The translations under genes and the position numbers were made by a program. The notes beneath the pieces were generated by a model. That model did not search any database and was not told where the DNA came from. It saw only the letters and a list, made by a program, of their open reading frames with translations. DNA of 64,000 nucleotides from Hyphomicrobiales bacterium (GTDB lineage: Bacteria; Pseudomonadota; Alphaproteobacteria; Rhizobiales; Beijerinckiaceae). Where the stretch lies: contig UBZM01000028.1 in NCBI GenBank assembly GCA_900470095.1, forward strand, positions 62,001-126,000, given 5' to 3'. Of this stretch, positions 36,459 through 46,401 are shown in pieces. Numbering within the stretch: position 1 is the stretch's first letter; every line of letters begins with the position of its first letter.

Positions 36459-36722
36459 TCAGCGCGCAGGCGCTGCGCCTGCGGCGCGGGTCGGCTTCGC
36501 CTTGGGCTTCGGCGCGGCGATGAGGCCTTCGCGCTGAGCCAGCTTGCGAGCAGCCTTGCGGGCGCGGCGAACGGCGTCGGCCTTTTCGCGGGCGCGCTGC
36601 TCGGATGGCTTCTCATAAGCTGAGCGGCGCTTCATCTCACGAAAAACGCCTTCGCGCTGCAGTTTCTTCTTAAGCACTCGCAGCGCCTGGTCGACGTTAT
36701 TGTCGCGGACGAGAACCTGCAT
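36459..36722 (-). CDS. rpsU: 30S ribosomal protein bS21
   Basis: Small-subunit protein near the anti-Shine-Dalgarno region, needed for initiation. 87 residues from the ATG at 36722 ([20 protein letters not shown] is the canonical N-terminus); an ATG five codons earlier is less likely. The core ends near residue 65. The remaining tail is Lys/Ala/Pro-rich ([18 protein letters not shown]), a lengthened C-terminus typical of alphaproteobacterial bS21. Followed by the DUF6481 gene and a terminator. Confidence 0.95.
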   Translation of the reverse strand: MQVLVRDNNVDQALRVLKKKLQREGVFREMKRRSAYEKPSEQRAREKADAVRRARKAARKLAQREGLIAAPKPKAKPTRAAGAAPAR

Positions 36723-37075
36723 CCTGGTTTCCTTCATTCGAAATGCGAAAACATCGCGCTGAACCCGGGCCCGAGATCCAGCGAAATCTTCGCAGCGTCA
36801 TGTTGAAGCGCACCAGAAGGCCGCGCGCCGGTTGTTCGATCTGAGCGGGGAAGGTCGTCGGCGGGCACATTGACATGCGCAGGACCGCGGCGTTCGGCCG
36901 AATATCGACGGCCGCCATATGGCCTCTCGAACAGTGAATGTCAATGCAATTGCCGGGGTTCAGGCATGCTTTTGCATGGGCATGCATAGCCGAACGGGCA
37001 GCGCTGCGCTTTACAAGTGTCGGGTTTTCGCCAACAGGCAATCCTCGCTTCCGTTACTCGATCCTGGTCTTCTCC
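36723..37075. other. Divergent leader region of rpsU and proB
   Basis: 353 bases without a gene. It must contain both promoters. Bases 36960-36990 carry GCATG three times with TTTTGCATGGG between them, which could form alternative short hairpins. No riboswitch or regulator site could be identified. An ATG at 36938 is in frame with proB but would add a non-homologous leader. Confidence 0.4.
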
Positions 37076-38200
37076 GTGAACACGCCGTCGCTGAGTCAGT
37101 TCCGCCGCATCGTGGTCAAGGTCGGTTCGGCCCTGCTGGTCGACCGTGAGCGTGGCCGGCTGCGCCAGGCCTGGCTCGCCGCGCTCGCCGAGGATCTCGC
37201 CGAACTGCACTTACGCGGCGCCGATGTGCTTGTCGTGTCGTCGGGGGCGATTGCGCTCGGCCGGACCGTGCTCAGACTTCCGAGCGGCCCGCTGCGCCTC
37301 GAAGAAAGCCAGGCTGCCGCAGCCGTCGGGCAGATCGCGCTGGCGCGGACATGGTCCGAGGCGCTGGGACATCATGGGCTGACGGCCGGCCAGATCCTGC
37401 TGACGCTGGCGGATACCGAGGAGCGCCGCCGCTATCTCAATGCGCGCGCCACGCTTGGCCGCCTGCTCGATCTGCGCGCGATTCCGGTGATCAACGAGAA
37501 TGATACGGTCGCGACGACCGAAATCCGCTATGGCGACAATGATCGCCTCGCCGCACGTGTCGCGACCATGGCGGGCGCCGACCTGCTCGTGCTGTTCTCC
37601 GATATCGATGGGCTCTACACGGCGCCGCCGGGGCGGGACCCGGCTGCGCGCCATATCCCGCTGGTCGAGCGGATCACGCCCGAGATCGAGGCCATGGCGG
37701 GCGGAGCAGCGTCCGAGCTCTCCCGCGGCGGCATGCGCACCAAGATCGAGGCGGGCATGATCGCGGCGGCGGGCGGCACCCATATGCTGATCGCCGATGG
37801 GCGGACGAAGAATCCGCTCAGTGCGATCGTGGCTGGCGGGCGCTGCACCTGGTTTCTTTCGGCTTCAACGCCTGCGACGGCGCGCAAGACCTGGATCGCC
37901 GGCTCGCTCGAGCCGCGCGGCACCCTGCATGTCGATGCAGGGGCCGCTCGGGCCTTGCGCGGCGGCGCGAGCCTTCTGCCCGTCGGCGTCAGCCGGATCG
38001 AGGGCGAGTTCGCGCGTGGCGATGCCGTGCTCATTCGTGATCCGGATGGGCGCGTGCTCGGCCGCGGGCTGGTGGCCTATGATGCGGGGGAGGCGGGGCT
38101 CGTGCTTGGCAAGGCCTCGCGCGATATCGAGGCGATCCTCGGCTATCCCGGGCGCGCCGAGATGATCCACCGTGACGACATGGCGCTCGGTGTCGGCTAA
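37076..38200 (+). CDS. proB: Glutamate 5-kinase
   Basis: First step of proline synthesis, phosphorylating glutamate. 374 residues from a GTG at 37076; the preceding in-frame residues do not belong to the family. The kinase domain starts [13 protein letters not shown] and includes [27 protein letters not shown] and [12 protein letters not shown]-terminal PUA domain (from about 275, [19 protein letters not shown]) is present. Usually follows obgE in this order; here there is no obgE upstream, which is a local difference. proA starts 33 bases after the stop. Confidence 0.93.
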   Translation: MNTPSLSQFRRIVVKVGSALLVDRERGRLRQAWLAALAEDLAELHLRGADVLVVSSGAIALGRTVLRLPSGPLRLEESQAAAAVGQIALARTWSEALGHHGLTAGQILLTLADTEERRRYLNARATLGRLLDLRAIPVINENDTVATTEIRYGDNDRLAARVATMAGADLLVLFSDIDGLYTAPPGRDPAARHIPLVERITPEIEAMAGGAASELSRGGMRTKIEAGMIAAAGGTHMLIADGRTKNPLSAIVAGGRCTWFLSASTPATARKTWIAGSLEPRGTLHVDAGAARALRGGASLLPVGVSRIEGEFARGDAVLIRDPDGRVLGRGLVAYDAGEAGLVLGKASRDIEAILGYPGRAEMIHRDDMALGVG

Positions 38201-38233
38201 GGTCGCCGGGCTGGGGAAACGGGTGAGTTGACG

Positions 38234-39541
38234 ATGACTGGCGAAGGCGCGCTGCGCGTGGTTTCTGCAAGTGACAGCCAAGAGGATATCGGCACGGTCA
38301 TGCATGGGCTCGGCCGGCAGGCCCGCGCCGCCGCTCGGCTCGTCGCGCTTGCATCGGCCGAGCAGCGCAACGCGGCGCTGATGGCGATGGCCGAGGCCCT
38401 GCGCGAGCGCGCGCCGGCGATCCTCGCCGCCAATGCACGCGACCTCGAGGAGGCGCGAGGCGCCGGCCAGAACGCCGCCTTCATCGACCGCCTCATGCTG
38501 GACGAGGCCCGGCTCGCGGCGGTTGCCGAGGCGGTTGCGAGCATCGCCCTGCTGCCCGATCCCGTCGGTCGGGTTCTCGCCAGCTGGACCCAGCCCAATG
38601 GCCTTGCCTTCGAGCGCGTGGCGACGCCGCTTGGCGTCATCGCGGTGATTTTCGAGAGCCGCCCGAATGTCACCGCCGATGCTGGCGCGCTCTGCCTGAA
38701 AAGCGGCAATGCCGCGATCCTGCGCGCGGGCTCGGATAGTTTCCGCACGTCGACCGAGATTGCTGCAGCGCTCCGGCAGGGGCTGGAAGCTGCCGGGCTG
38801 CCGGGCGACGCGATCCAGCTGGTGCCGACACGGGACCGCGCAGCCGTCGGCGAAATTCTGGCGGGGCTCGGCGGCGCCGTCGATGTCGTCGTGCCGCGTG
38901 GCGGCAAGAGCCTGGTCGCCCGTGTCCAGAGCGATGCGCGTGTGCCGGTCTTCGCGCATCTCGATGGCAACTGCCATGTCTATATCGATGGTGCGGCCGA
39001 TCTCGACATGGCTAAGGCGATCGTGCTGAACGCAAAACTGCGCCGTACCGGCGTCTGCGGCGCGGCCGAGAGCCTTCTGGTCGACGCCGCATGTGCGGCG
39101 ACCCATTTGCAGCCGCTCCTCAGGATGCTGGTCGAGGCCGGCTGCGCAGTGCGTGGCGATGTTGCCGCACAGGCCGCCAATCCGCAGGTGACGCCCGCAA
39201 CGGAGGCGGACTGGGCGACCGAATATCTGGACCGCATCATCGCGGTGAAGGTGGTCGACGGGCTCGATGCGGCGATCGCGCATATCGAGCGCTACGGCTC
39301 GCACCATACGGATGCAATCGTGACCGCCGATGAGGCGGCGGCGCGGCGCTTCCTGGCCGAAGTCGATTCAGCCATCGTGGTCCATAATGCCTCGACCCAG
39401 TTCGCCGATGGCGGCGAGTTCGGCTTCGGCGCCGAGATCGGCATCGCGACGGGGCGCATGCATGCGCGCGGGCCGGTCGGTGTCGAGCAGCTCTGCTCCT
39501 TCAAATACCGGGTTCATGGCAGCGGCCAGATCCGGCCGTGA
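38234..39541 (+). CDS. proA: Gamma-glutamyl phosphate reductase
   Basis: Reduces glutamyl phosphate to glutamate semialdehyde, taking the unstable product of ProB. 435 residues from the ATG at 38234 (a TTG two codons earlier is also possible). Aldehyde-dehydrogenase fold with the [16 protein letters not shown] block and the catalytic Cys in [15 protein letters not shown]. The C-terminal [13 protein letters not shown] end ([13 protein letters not shown]) is normal. Its stop overlaps the nadD GTG. Confidence 0.95.
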   Translation: MTGEGALRVVSASDSQEDIGTVMHGLGRQARAAARLVALASAEQRNAALMAMAEALRERAPAILAANARDLEEARGAGQNAAFIDRLMLDEARLAAVAEAVASIALLPDPVGRVLASWTQPNGLAFERVATPLGVIAVIFESRPNVTADAGALCLKSGNAAILRAGSDSFRTSTEIAAALRQGLEAAGLPGDAIQLVPTRDRAAVGEILAGLGGAVDVVVPRGGKSLVARVQSDARVPVFAHLDGNCHVYIDGAADLDMAKAIVLNAKLRRTGVCGAAESLLVDAACAATHLQPLLRMLVEAGCAVRGDVAAQAANPQVTPATEADWATEYLDRIIAVKVVDGLDAAIAHIERYGSHHTDAIVTADEAAARRFLAEVDSAIVVHNASTQFADGGEFGFGAEIGIATGRMHARGPVGVEQLCSFKYRVHGSGQIRP

Positions 39542-40149
39542 GGGCAGAGGATCTGCGTCTGCCGCCCCACGCACCGGGCCTTCGGATCGGGTTGTTCGGC
39601 GGGAGCTTCAACCCGGCGCATGACGGACACCGCATGGCGAGCCTGACGGCGCTGCGTCGGCTGCAACTCGACCGCGTCTGGTGGCTAGTCACCCCGGGCA
39701 ATCCGCTCAAGGACAACGCGGCCCTGCCATCGCTCGGCGAACGAATAGCGACGGCGCAAGAGCTTGCCGATCACGCCCGCATTCATGTCACCGGGGTCGA
39801 GGCGAGCCTGCGCACCCGCTATACCGCCGATACCCTGCGCGCGCTCAAGCTGCGCTGTCCTGGCGTCCGCTTCGTCTGGATCATGGGGTCCGACAATCTT
39901 GCGGGTTTCCATCGCTGGAACGAGTGGCGCGCCATTGCCCGGATGATGCCGATCGCCGTGATCGACCGCCCGGGATCGACGCATCGTGCGGTGGCTTCGC
40001 CGGCCGCCAACTGGTTGTCGCGCTGGCGAGTTTCCGAGAATGCGGCGGCCGCCCTGCCGCTGCTGGAGCCCCCCGCCTGGGTGTTCCTGCATGGCCGGCG
40101 CTCGGAGCTGTCCTCGACCCATTTGCGCCAGTTGGCTGGTCGCGATTGA
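39538..40149 (+). CDS. nadD: Nicotinate-nucleotide adenylyltransferase
   Basis: Adenylates nicotinate mononucleotide in NAD synthesis. 203 residues from a GTG overlapping the proA stop by four bases. The nucleotidyltransferase motif [14 protein letters not shown] is followed by [11 protein letters not shown], and the C-terminal SSTHLR takes the place of the family ISST.IR. Fits the standard proB-proA-nadD-rsfS-rlmH order. Confidence 0.94.
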   Translation: MRAEDLRLPPHAPGLRIGLFGGSFNPAHDGHRMASLTALRRLQLDRVWWLVTPGNPLKDNAALPSLGERIATAQELADHARIHVTGVEASLRTRYTADTLRALKLRCPGVRFVWIMGSDNLAGFHRWNEWRAIARMMPIAVIDRPGSTHRAVASPAANWLSRWRVSENAAAALPLLEPPAWVFLHGRRSELSSTHLRQLAGRD

Positions 40150-40299
40150 ATTTCGACCTCATATCGCTTAATTTAGGATCGTCGCGCTGAGAGCGCGTCG
40201 TCATGTGAGGATACGGAACTGAACCGTCAAACCCTTGGTGAAGCCGAGCCGAAGCCGCTTCCCCAGGCTGCTGTCCCCGGAAACCCGTCCGCCGACAGC

Positions 40300-40629
40300 G
40301 TGGCCCTCGCAATTCATGTTCTCGAAGATATGAAGGCCGAGGACATCACCGTCATCGACCTGGTTGGCAAGACTTCGCTGGCTGACGCGATGATCATCGC
40401 GTCAGGGCGCGTGAACCGCCATGTCGCCTCGATTGCCGACAGCCTCGTCGAGGCCTTCAAGAAGACGGGACTGCCGACGCCGAAAGTCGAGGGCATGCCT
40501 GCCTGCGACTGGGTGCTGATCGATACGGGCGATCTCATCGTCCATGTCTTCCGGCCGGAAGTGCGCCAGTTCTACAATCTGGAAAAGATGTGGGGCGCCG
40601 ACCGCCCGAATGAGCGGCTCGTCGGCTGA
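40300..40629 (+). CDS. rsfS: Ribosomal silencing factor RsfS
   Basis: Binds uL14 and blocks subunit joining in slow growth. 109 residues from the GTG at 40300: ALAIHVLEDMKAEDITVIDL is the family start, DAMIIASGRVNRHVASIA and WVLIDTGDLIVHVF are the core. No ribosome-binding site precedes that GTG. The frame is open back to 40177, and a CTG at 40219 stands six to ten bases after GAGGA, so a 27-residue longer product from a non-canonical start is possible. Gap to nadD is 150 bases. Confidence 0.9.
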   Translation: MALAIHVLEDMKAEDITVIDLVGKTSLADAMIIASGRVNRHVASIADSLVEAFKKTGLPTPKVEGMPACDWVLIDTGDLIVHVFRPEVRQFYNLEKMWGADRPNERLVG

Positions 40630-40641
40630 TCCAGATCTCCG

Positions 40642-41121
40642 GTGCGGCTCGCCATCATCACCGTCGGCCGGCTCAAGGACGGGCCGGAGCGGGACCTCTG
40701 CGAGCGCTATCGCGAACGTAGCCATGGTCTTGGGCGCAGCCTTGGCTTGACTGGGCCCGATGTCATGGAGCTGCCTGAAAGCCGGGCGCGGCGGCCTGAA
40801 GAGCGCAAGCGCGATGAAGCTGCCGCCATCCTTTCAAAGCTCTCGCCAGGGCTGTTGATTGCACTCGACGAGCGTGGCAGGAGCCTGACGAGCGATGCCT
40901 TCGCCGGCCGGATCGCAGCCTCGCGAGACGCCGGTACGGGCACCGCAAGCCTCGTGATCGGCGGCGCGGACGGGCTGGACGAGAGCATTCGGGATCGCGC
41001 CGATCTGACACTGGCCTTCGGGGCCCTGACGCTGCCGCATCAGCTCGTGCGCGTGCTTGCGCTTGAGCAGCTCTACAGGGCCATGACGATTATTGCCGGA
41101 CATCCCTATCATCGCGCATGA
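40642..41121 (+). CDS. rlmH: 23S rRNA pseudouridine-1915 N3-methyltransferase RlmH
   Basis: SPOUT methyltransferase acting on the decoding-centre side of helix 69 in assembled 70S ribosomes. 159 residues from a GTG at 40642. LLIALDERGRSLTSDAFA, the SAM-knot segment LVIGGADGLDE and the C-terminal HQLVRVLALEQLYRAMTI with PYHRA are conserved. Overlaps the envC-like gene by four bases (ATGA). Confidence 0.94.
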   Translation: MRLAIITVGRLKDGPERDLCERYRERSHGLGRSLGLTGPDVMELPESRARRPEERKRDEAAAILSKLSPGLLIALDERGRSLTSDAFAGRIAASRDAGTGTASLVIGGADGLDESIRDRADLTLAFGALTLPHQLVRVLALEQLYRAMTIIAGHPYHRA

Positions 41122-42488
41122 CGTCCGTCGCATCAGTGATTCGAGCCAATTCGCGCCGCCTCGGCAGCGCCGCTTTGCTATGGCTCGCGCTCGGTCTCGG
41201 TCATCTGCCGGCCAAGTCCCAGGAGCCGGCGCCCGATCCGGATCGCGCGGCGCCCGAGATCGCGCAGAAGCTGGCGGAGAAGCAGGCCCGCGAAGCCGAG
41301 TTGAAGGCGATCGAGGAACGGCTGGCGGGCAATGCCGAGGCGCGAACGAAACTGGAGGCCGAGATCGCCACGATCCGAGCCGATCGGGCTGGTCTCAACA
41401 AGGCGCTGCTCGAGGCGACAGCCCGTACCCAAGGTGTCGAACGTCGTATCGGCGCGATCGAGGAGCGGCTGGCGCTTCTGCAAACCAGCGAAACCGCGAT
41501 CCGGCGCTCGCTCGAGGGGCGCCGCGGTTTGATCGGCGAAGTCCTGGCGGCGCTGCAGCGGATCGGCCGCCGGCCGCCGCCAGCCGTTCTGGTGCGGCCG
41601 GAGGATATCCTGGAGGCGGTGCGCGCCTCGATGCTGCTGGGTGCTGTGGTGCCCGATCTGCGCCAGGAGATCGAGATCCTCAGCACTGATCTTGGCGAGC
41701 TGGTGCGGTTGCGCGGCGGGATTGCAGACGAGCGCAAGGCCATGACCGGCGAGCTGGAAACGCTCGCAGGCGAGCGTCAGCGCCTTGCCTCGCTGATCGA
41801 CGCCAGGCGCGAGCGCGAGGCCAGTGCGGCCAAGGATATCGAGGCGCAGCGCGGGATGAGCGGAGAGCTTGCGATGCAGGCGAAGGGTCTGCGCGATTTC
41901 GTCGAGCGGATCGAGAAGGAAATCTCCGTCGCGAATCGCGCCGCGGAAGCGGCGCGCCAGGCTCTGGAGGCCGAGACCCGCGAGCAGCGACAGCGCATGG
42001 CGGCGCTCGCTTTCAAGGATCCGGCCCGGCTCGCCCCGAAGATTGCTTTCGCGGAAGCACGCGGCATGCTGCCTCTGCCGGCCGCCGGATCACAATTGCG
42101 TGGTTTTGGTGACAATGACGGCGTTGGCGGCACAACGCGCGGAATTTCGCTAACAACCCGCCCTAATGCCCTAGTTTCGGCGCCTTCCGACGCTTGGGTT
42201 GTTTATGCTGGGCCGTTCCGCTCCTTCGGGCAACTCTTGATCCTGAACGCGGGTGGGGGGTACTATTTGCTCTTGGCCGGCATGCAGCGGATTGACGTGT
42301 CGCTGAACCAATTCGTCCTTGCCGGGGAACCGGTTGCGATGATGGGTCAAACGTCGGAAGCTGCCGCGACGATCGTAGGTTCGGGGACCGGGGAACCGGT
42401 TCTCTATATAGAGTTCAGAAAAGACGGCGTTTCGATCGACCCGACACCGTGGTGGACGAAATTGCAAAGCGAAAAGGTTCGCGGATGA
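41118..42488 (+). CDS. EnvC-like LytM-domain protein (murein hydrolase activator)
   Basis: Periplasmic, 456 residues. An N-terminal signal (about 13-34) is followed by a long coiled coil (about 45-310) and a C-terminal LytM/M23 domain. The M23 zinc ligands appear lost: the usual HxGxD block reads TTRGISLTT and the HxH motif is replaced near LLLAGMQ. It is therefore probably a non-catalytic amidase activator of the EnvC/LdpF type, acting with FtsEX (encoded at 2.9-4.5 kb). ctpA starts within its last bases. Confidence 0.88.
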   Translation: MTSVASVIRANSRRLGSAALLWLALGLGHLPAKSQEPAPDPDRAAPEIAQKLAEKQAREAELKAIEERLAGNAEARTKLEAEIATIRADRAGLNKALLEATARTQGVERRIGAIEERLALLQTSETAIRRSLEGRRGLIGEVLAALQRIGRRPPPAVLVRPEDILEAVRASMLLGAVVPDLRQEIEILSTDLGELVRLRGGIADERKAMTGELETLAGERQRLASLIDARREREASAAKDIEAQRGMSGELAMQAKGLRDFVERIEKEISVANRAAEAARQALEAETREQRQRMAALAFKDPARLAPKIAFAEARGMLPLPAAGSQLRGFGDNDGVGGTTRGISLTTRPNALVSAPSDAWVVYAGPFRSFGQLLILNAGGGYYLLLAGMQRIDVSLNQFVLAGEPVAMMGQTSEAAATIVGSGTGEPVLYIEFRKDGVSIDPTPWWTKLQSEKVRG

Positions 42489-43822
42489 TGCGCAAGGTCT
42501 CCCTCGTTCTCGCCGGCGCGATCGTTGGCGCGGGCCTTACCAGTCTGGCGACACAGACCCACCTGTTGTCCTCGACCAGTGCGGTCGCGGCTTCGGCGGA
42601 GGTCTATCGGAGCCTCAACCTGTTCGGTGACATCTTCGAGAAGATCCGCACCGACTATGTCGAGAAGCCCGACGAGCAGAAGCTGATCGAGGCCGCGATC
42701 AACGGCATGGTCTCCTCGCTCGATCCGCATTCGGCCTATCTCGATGCGAAGAGCTTCCGTGACATGGACACGGACATGCGCGGCCAGTTCGGCGGCCTCG
42801 GCATAGAGGTCACGATGGAGGACGGCGTCCTCAAGGTCGCCAAGCCGATTCGGGACACGCCCGCCTCCAAGGCCGGCATCCTCGCCAACGACATCATCAG
42901 GGAGATCGATGGCGACCAGGTGAAGGGCCTGAGCCTGACCCAGGCCGTGGAGAAGATGCGCGGCATCATCAACACGCAGGTCAAGCTCAAGATCGAGCGC
43001 CCGGGCAAGCCGGATCCGCTGGAGTTCACCCTGACCCGTTCCACCATCGTCGTCCCGGCGGTTGAAGAGCGGGTCGAAGGCGATGTCGGCTATATCCGCA
43101 TCGGCACTTTCAGCGAGCAGACCTATGAGGGCCTGCGCAAGGCGCTCGACAAGGTCAATGCCGAGATCGGCGTCGACAAGATCAAGGGCTATGTGATCGA
43201 TCTGCGCAATAATCGCGGCGGCAGGCTCGATCAGTCGGTGCTGGTGTCGGACGCGTTCCTGGAGCGCGGCAAGATCGTCTCGACGCGCGGTCGCAATGCC
43301 GAGGAGACCCAGGTCTTCAACGCCAAGTCGGGCGACCTGACCAAGGGCAAGCCGATCGTGGTTCTGATCAACGGCTCGTCGGCCTCGGCGGCCGAGATCG
43401 TTGCCGGCGCCCTGCAGGATCACAAGCGCGCAACCGTGATGGGCACGCGTTCCTTCGGCAAGGGCTCGGTGCAGACCGTGATCCCGCTCGGCTCGAATGG
43501 CGGCCTGCGTCTGACCACGGCGCGCTACTACACGCCATCGGGCAATTCGATCCAGGCCAAGGGCATCACGCCGGATATCGAGGTCGTCCAGGAAATTCCG
43601 CCAGAGCTCAAGGACAAGCTGACGGACAACAAGGGCGAGGCTTCACTGAAGGGCCATCTCAAGTCGGGCGACGGCAAGGACGAGCAGTCGGGTTCGGCTT
43701 CCTATGTGCCGAATGATCCGACCAAGGATACGCAGCTGCTTGCCGCGCTGAATCAGTTGCGGGGCGTCAAGAAGGACGTTGCCGGGCCGGTTCCGACCCC
43801 AGAGCCCGCCAAGCCGAACTGA
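42485..43822 (+). CDS. ctpA: C-terminal processing protease, S41 family
   Basis: Periplasmic serine protease, 445 residues, start at 42485 overlapping the previous stop (ATGATG; 42488 also possible). Signal anchor about 5-30. A PDZ domain (about 85-170, GGLGIEVTMEDGVLKV) is followed by the catalytic domain with Ser in NGSSASAAEIVAGAL and Lys in SFGKGSVQTV. The C-terminal tail is low complexity (KLTDNKGEA and following). The order rlmH-envC-ctpA is typical and ties processing to cell-wall remodelling. Confidence 0.94.
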   Translation: MMRKVSLVLAGAIVGAGLTSLATQTHLLSSTSAVAASAEVYRSLNLFGDIFEKIRTDYVEKPDEQKLIEAAINGMVSSLDPHSAYLDAKSFRDMDTDMRGQFGGLGIEVTMEDGVLKVAKPIRDTPASKAGILANDIIREIDGDQVKGLSLTQAVEKMRGIINTQVKLKIERPGKPDPLEFTLTRSTIVVPAVEERVEGDVGYIRIGTFSEQTYEGLRKALDKVNAEIGVDKIKGYVIDLRNNRGGRLDQSVLVSDAFLERGKIVSTRGRNAEETQVFNAKSGDLTKGKPIVVLINGSSASAAEIVAGALQDHKRATVMGTRSFGKGSVQTVIPLGSNGGLRLTTARYYTPSGNSIQAKGITPDIEVVQEIPPELKDKLTDNKGEASLKGHLKSGDGKDEQSGSASYVPNDPTKDTQLLAALNQLRGVKKDVAGPVPTPEPAKPN

Positions 43823-43840
43823 TCTCCATCCGACTGCGAG

Positions 43841-43904
43841 GAGAGCGCCGTTCTCCGGCGCTCTCGACGGCTGGCCCCGCACGCGCCAAGACTAGGCGTG
43901 CGGG
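43841..43904 (+). terminator. Tandem hairpins after ctpA
   Basis: First stem GAGAGCGCCG / CGGCGCTCTC (43841-43850, 43856-43865, five-base loop). Second stem CCCGCACGC / GCGTGCGGG (43876-43884, 43896-43904). Both are perfect but lack U-tracts, so they may be Rho-assisted or protective. They lie between ctpA and the next gene. Confidence 0.55.
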
Positions 43905-43947
43905 CCGCTGATTCGGGTCCGTTTCGAACAGCTGAGGACGGCTGCCC

Positions 43948-45156
43948 TTGGCCGGAACGCCGCTTACCGAGCTCGACCGGCCCTTGGGGCAGGATCGCCC
44001 GGTGCGCCACGGCAAGCCGTGGACGCGCTTGCTGTCGCTCGCCTTGAGCGGGGCGGTGGGATGCACGGCGCTTGCAGTGATTGCCATCCTGCTGTTCCGT
44101 CGCGATCCCGACGGTGGCGAGCCGATGGCGACCGCCGCGATCGAGATCAGGCAGCCTTCAAGGGAGATCGCGGCTGCACCGGCGGTCGAACCCAATGTCA
44201 GAGATCCGCGCTCCCCGTCCACTGCGCGCCAGCTTGAAACCGAATCAGGGGTGACCGTCGTGCGCCCGGGGGCAGAGGCCCCCGGTGCGATCGTCATCAC
44301 GATTCCCGATAGCGGCGAGGTCAAGCTCGCGCCGGCGCCCGACAACCGGCTGGTCGAACGCAGCCGGTTCGGCCTTCTGCCGAAGGTGGCGCCGGACGGC
44401 GCGACGCCGATGCAGGTCTACGCCCGGCCGTCAGGTCCGGCGCCCGAGACCAAGCCGGCCGGCCGCATTGCGCTCCTCGTCGGCGGGCTGGGTATCAGCC
44501 AGAACGGTACGGCAGAAGCGATCACACAGCTGCCTGGCGCGGTTTCGCTGGCCTTCGCGCCCTATGGGGTCGAGCTGGAGCGCGTCGTGCAGCGGGCTCG
44601 TGGCGACGGCCATGAGGTCTTCCTGCAGGTTCCCATGGAACCGTTCGACTATCCCGACAACGATCCCGGGCCGCACACCCTGCTCGCCGGCCCCAAGGCG
44701 GCTGAGAATCTCGATCGGCTGCATTGGGTGCTCGGTCGCTTCACCGGCTATGTCGGCATCGTCAATTTTCTCGGTGGCCGGCTGACGGCCGATGAGAACG
44801 CCCTGTCACCGGTCCTGCGCGAGATCGCCGGTCGCGGGCTGATGGTCATCGACGACGGCTCCTCCTCGCGCAGCCAGCTCGCGACTGCGGCAGCGCGGGC
44901 GCAGATTCCGGCACTCAAGGTCGACAGGGTGATCGATACGGTCACCCGGGCTGATGAGATCGACCAGCAGTTGCAGCGGCTTGAGGCTCTGGCGCGCGAA
45001 CAGGGTGTGGCGATTGGAGCGGCGAGCGCGCTGCCGGTCTCGATCGAGCGCATCGCCCGCTGGGCCAAATCGCTGGAAGCCAAGGGCCTCGTCATCGTGC
45101 CGGTCAGCGCAGCCCGCGGACTGCGCAACCCCTCCACAACAGGTTCCCTGAAATGA
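43948..45156 (+). CDS. Divergent polysaccharide deacetylase family protein
   Basis: 402 residues from a TTG at 43948, with GAGGA ten bases before. One N-terminal membrane anchor (about 30-52), a Pro/Ala-rich linker, then the divergent deacetylase domain (about 165-385) starting [16 protein letters not shown]. Core blocks [15 protein letters not shown] and [10 protein letters not shown] (the metal-site region of this family) are intact. Extracytoplasmic role on glycans is inferred; no substrate is known. Its stop overlaps the rppH start by four bases. Confidence 0.85.
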   Translation: MAGTPLTELDRPLGQDRPVRHGKPWTRLLSLALSGAVGCTALAVIAILLFRRDPDGGEPMATAAIEIRQPSREIAAAPAVEPNVRDPRSPSTARQLETESGVTVVRPGAEAPGAIVITIPDSGEVKLAPAPDNRLVERSRFGLLPKVAPDGATPMQVYARPSGPAPETKPAGRIALLVGGLGISQNGTAEAITQLPGAVSLAFAPYGVELERVVQRARGDGHEVFLQVPMEPFDYPDNDPGPHTLLAGPKAAENLDRLHWVLGRFTGYVGIVNFLGGRLTADENALSPVLREIAGRGLMVIDDGSSSRSQLATAAARAQIPALKVDRVIDTVTRADEIDQQLQRLEALAREQGVAIGAASALPVSIERIARWAKSLEAKGLVIVPVSAARGLRNPSTTGSLK

Positions 45157-45659
45157 CCGAGCCGCCTCCCGGCTATCGCCCCTGCGTCGGGCTGGCGTTG
45201 TTCAACCGCGACGGGCTCGTCTTCGTCGGGCGGCGAGCCGACAAGACCAAGCGCGAGCATGTTGCGCCGGGCTTTGCCTGGCAGATGCCGCAAGGTGGCA
45301 TCGATCCCGGCGAGACGCCCTATCAGGCGGCGCTGCGTGAGCTGCAGGAGGAAACCAATGTCACCTCCGTCTCGCTGCTGGCTGAGGTGCCGGTCTGGCT
45401 GAGCTATGATCTTCCCGTGGATATCGGCCAACAAGCCTGGAAGGGCCGCTGGCGCGGCCAGGCCCAGAAATGGTTCGCCTTCCGTCTCGACGGTCCCGAC
45501 AGCGAGATCGATATCCTGCACCCCTCTGGCGGGCACAAGCCAGAGTTCGAAGCCTGGCGCTGGGCACGGCTGGAAGAGACGCCTGATCTGATCATTCCAT
45601 TCAAACAGGCCGTCTATCGCGACGTGGTCCGGTCCTTTTCCCCCTTCGCGGCGGACTGA
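45153..45659 (+). CDS. rppH: RNA pyrophosphohydrolase
   Basis: Removes pyrophosphate from 5' ends of mRNA, starting decay. 168 residues. Nudix box from G48 through E54, R62, E63, E66 and E67 ([20 protein letters not shown]) is complete; the downstream WFAFRLDG and W..L..... positions fit RppH. ATGA overlap with the deacetylase gene. The pairing of deacetylase and rppH is recurrent in Hyphomicrobiales. Confidence 0.93.
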   Translation: MTEPPPGYRPCVGLALFNRDGLVFVGRRADKTKREHVAPGFAWQMPQGGIDPGETPYQAALRELQEETNVTSVSLLAEVPVWLSYDLPVDIGQQAWKGRWRGQAQKWFAFRLDGPDSEIDILHPSGGHKPEFEAWRWARLEETPDLIIPFKQAVYRDVVRSFSPFAAD

Positions 45660-45801
45660 TCGTTCCAAGTTCGTCTCGGCGTGAAACAAACATTTCGTCC
45701 CCTGCGATTTGCTCTACCATTTCCTGGGGAGTGATTCGCGCCGCGTGCTGCCTGATGCTCCCTGTCACGAAATGCTCACATGAGGGGGTGAGGCTCGCGA
45801 T

Positions 45802-46188
45802 ATGGTTGATTCGGTTTTCAAGCTTCACACTGCGGTCCTTGCCGCGCGCACGCGCGACCCGGCCTTTTCGCGCACCGCCAAGCTCATCGGCGAGGGGCTG
45901 CCGAAAATGGCCAAGAAGCTGGCCGAGGAGGCGGTGGAGGTCGGGCTGGAAGCGGTTCAGGCCGACCGCGAGCGGGTGATCCTGGAGAGCGCCGACCTGA
46001 TCTACAATCTCGTTGTGCTCTGGAGCGAGATCGGTATCGCGCCCGCGGATGTCTGGCGCGAGATGGACCGGCGCGAACAGCTCTACGGCATTGCCGAGAA
46101 ATTGCCGAAGAACCGGGCCGCGAAGCAGGCGAGGCAGGAAAGCGCCGAGGTTGCCGCAATTGGCGGTGGCGGCTCGCGCGAAGACTGA
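45802..46188 (+). CDS. hisE: Phosphoribosyl-ATP diphosphatase
   Basis: Second step of histidine synthesis, hydrolysing phosphoribosyl-ATP. 128 residues. The MazG-like metal site is visible: KKLAEEAVEVGLEA and ESADLIYNLVVLW supply the Glu and Asp ligands. The C-terminal tail from about 105 is Gly/Ala-rich. It is separated from other his genes here. A longer frame exists but the start at 45802 gives the family N-terminus. Related nucleotide diphosphatases share the fold, so HisE is likely, not certain. Confidence 0.85.
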   Translation: MVDSVFKLHTAVLAARTRDPAFSRTAKLIGEGLPKMAKKLAEEAVEVGLEAVQADRERVILESADLIYNLVVLWSEIGIAPADVWREMDRREQLYGIAEKLPKNRAAKQARQESAEVAAIGGGGSRED

Positions 46189-46324
46189 GCAGCGGTTTTA
46201 GCGCGCTCACACCCTCATCCCCGGGAATGTCAGATTTCCGGGAAGACGGGGGTTGCCAAGCCGAAGCGTTGCGGTTATTCCCGCCACATCAGATCGACGC
46301 GGCCACGGCCGAGCCACCTGATAC

Positions 46325-46401
46325 GCGCCCGTAGCTCAGCTGGATAGAGCATCAGACTACGAATCTGAGGGTCAGAGGTTCGAATCCTTTCGGGCGCGCC
46401 A
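46325..46401 (+). tRNA. tRNA-Arg (anticodon ACG)
   Basis: 77 bases with CCA encoded. Acceptor stem GCGCCCG / CGGGCGC, D-arm with TAGCTCAGCTGGATAGAGCA, anticodon stem TCAGA / TCTGA around loop CTACGAA (anticodon ACG), T-arm with GGTTCGAATCC. All four arms pair. A34 is expected to be edited to inosine to read CGN codons. Confidence 0.97.
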
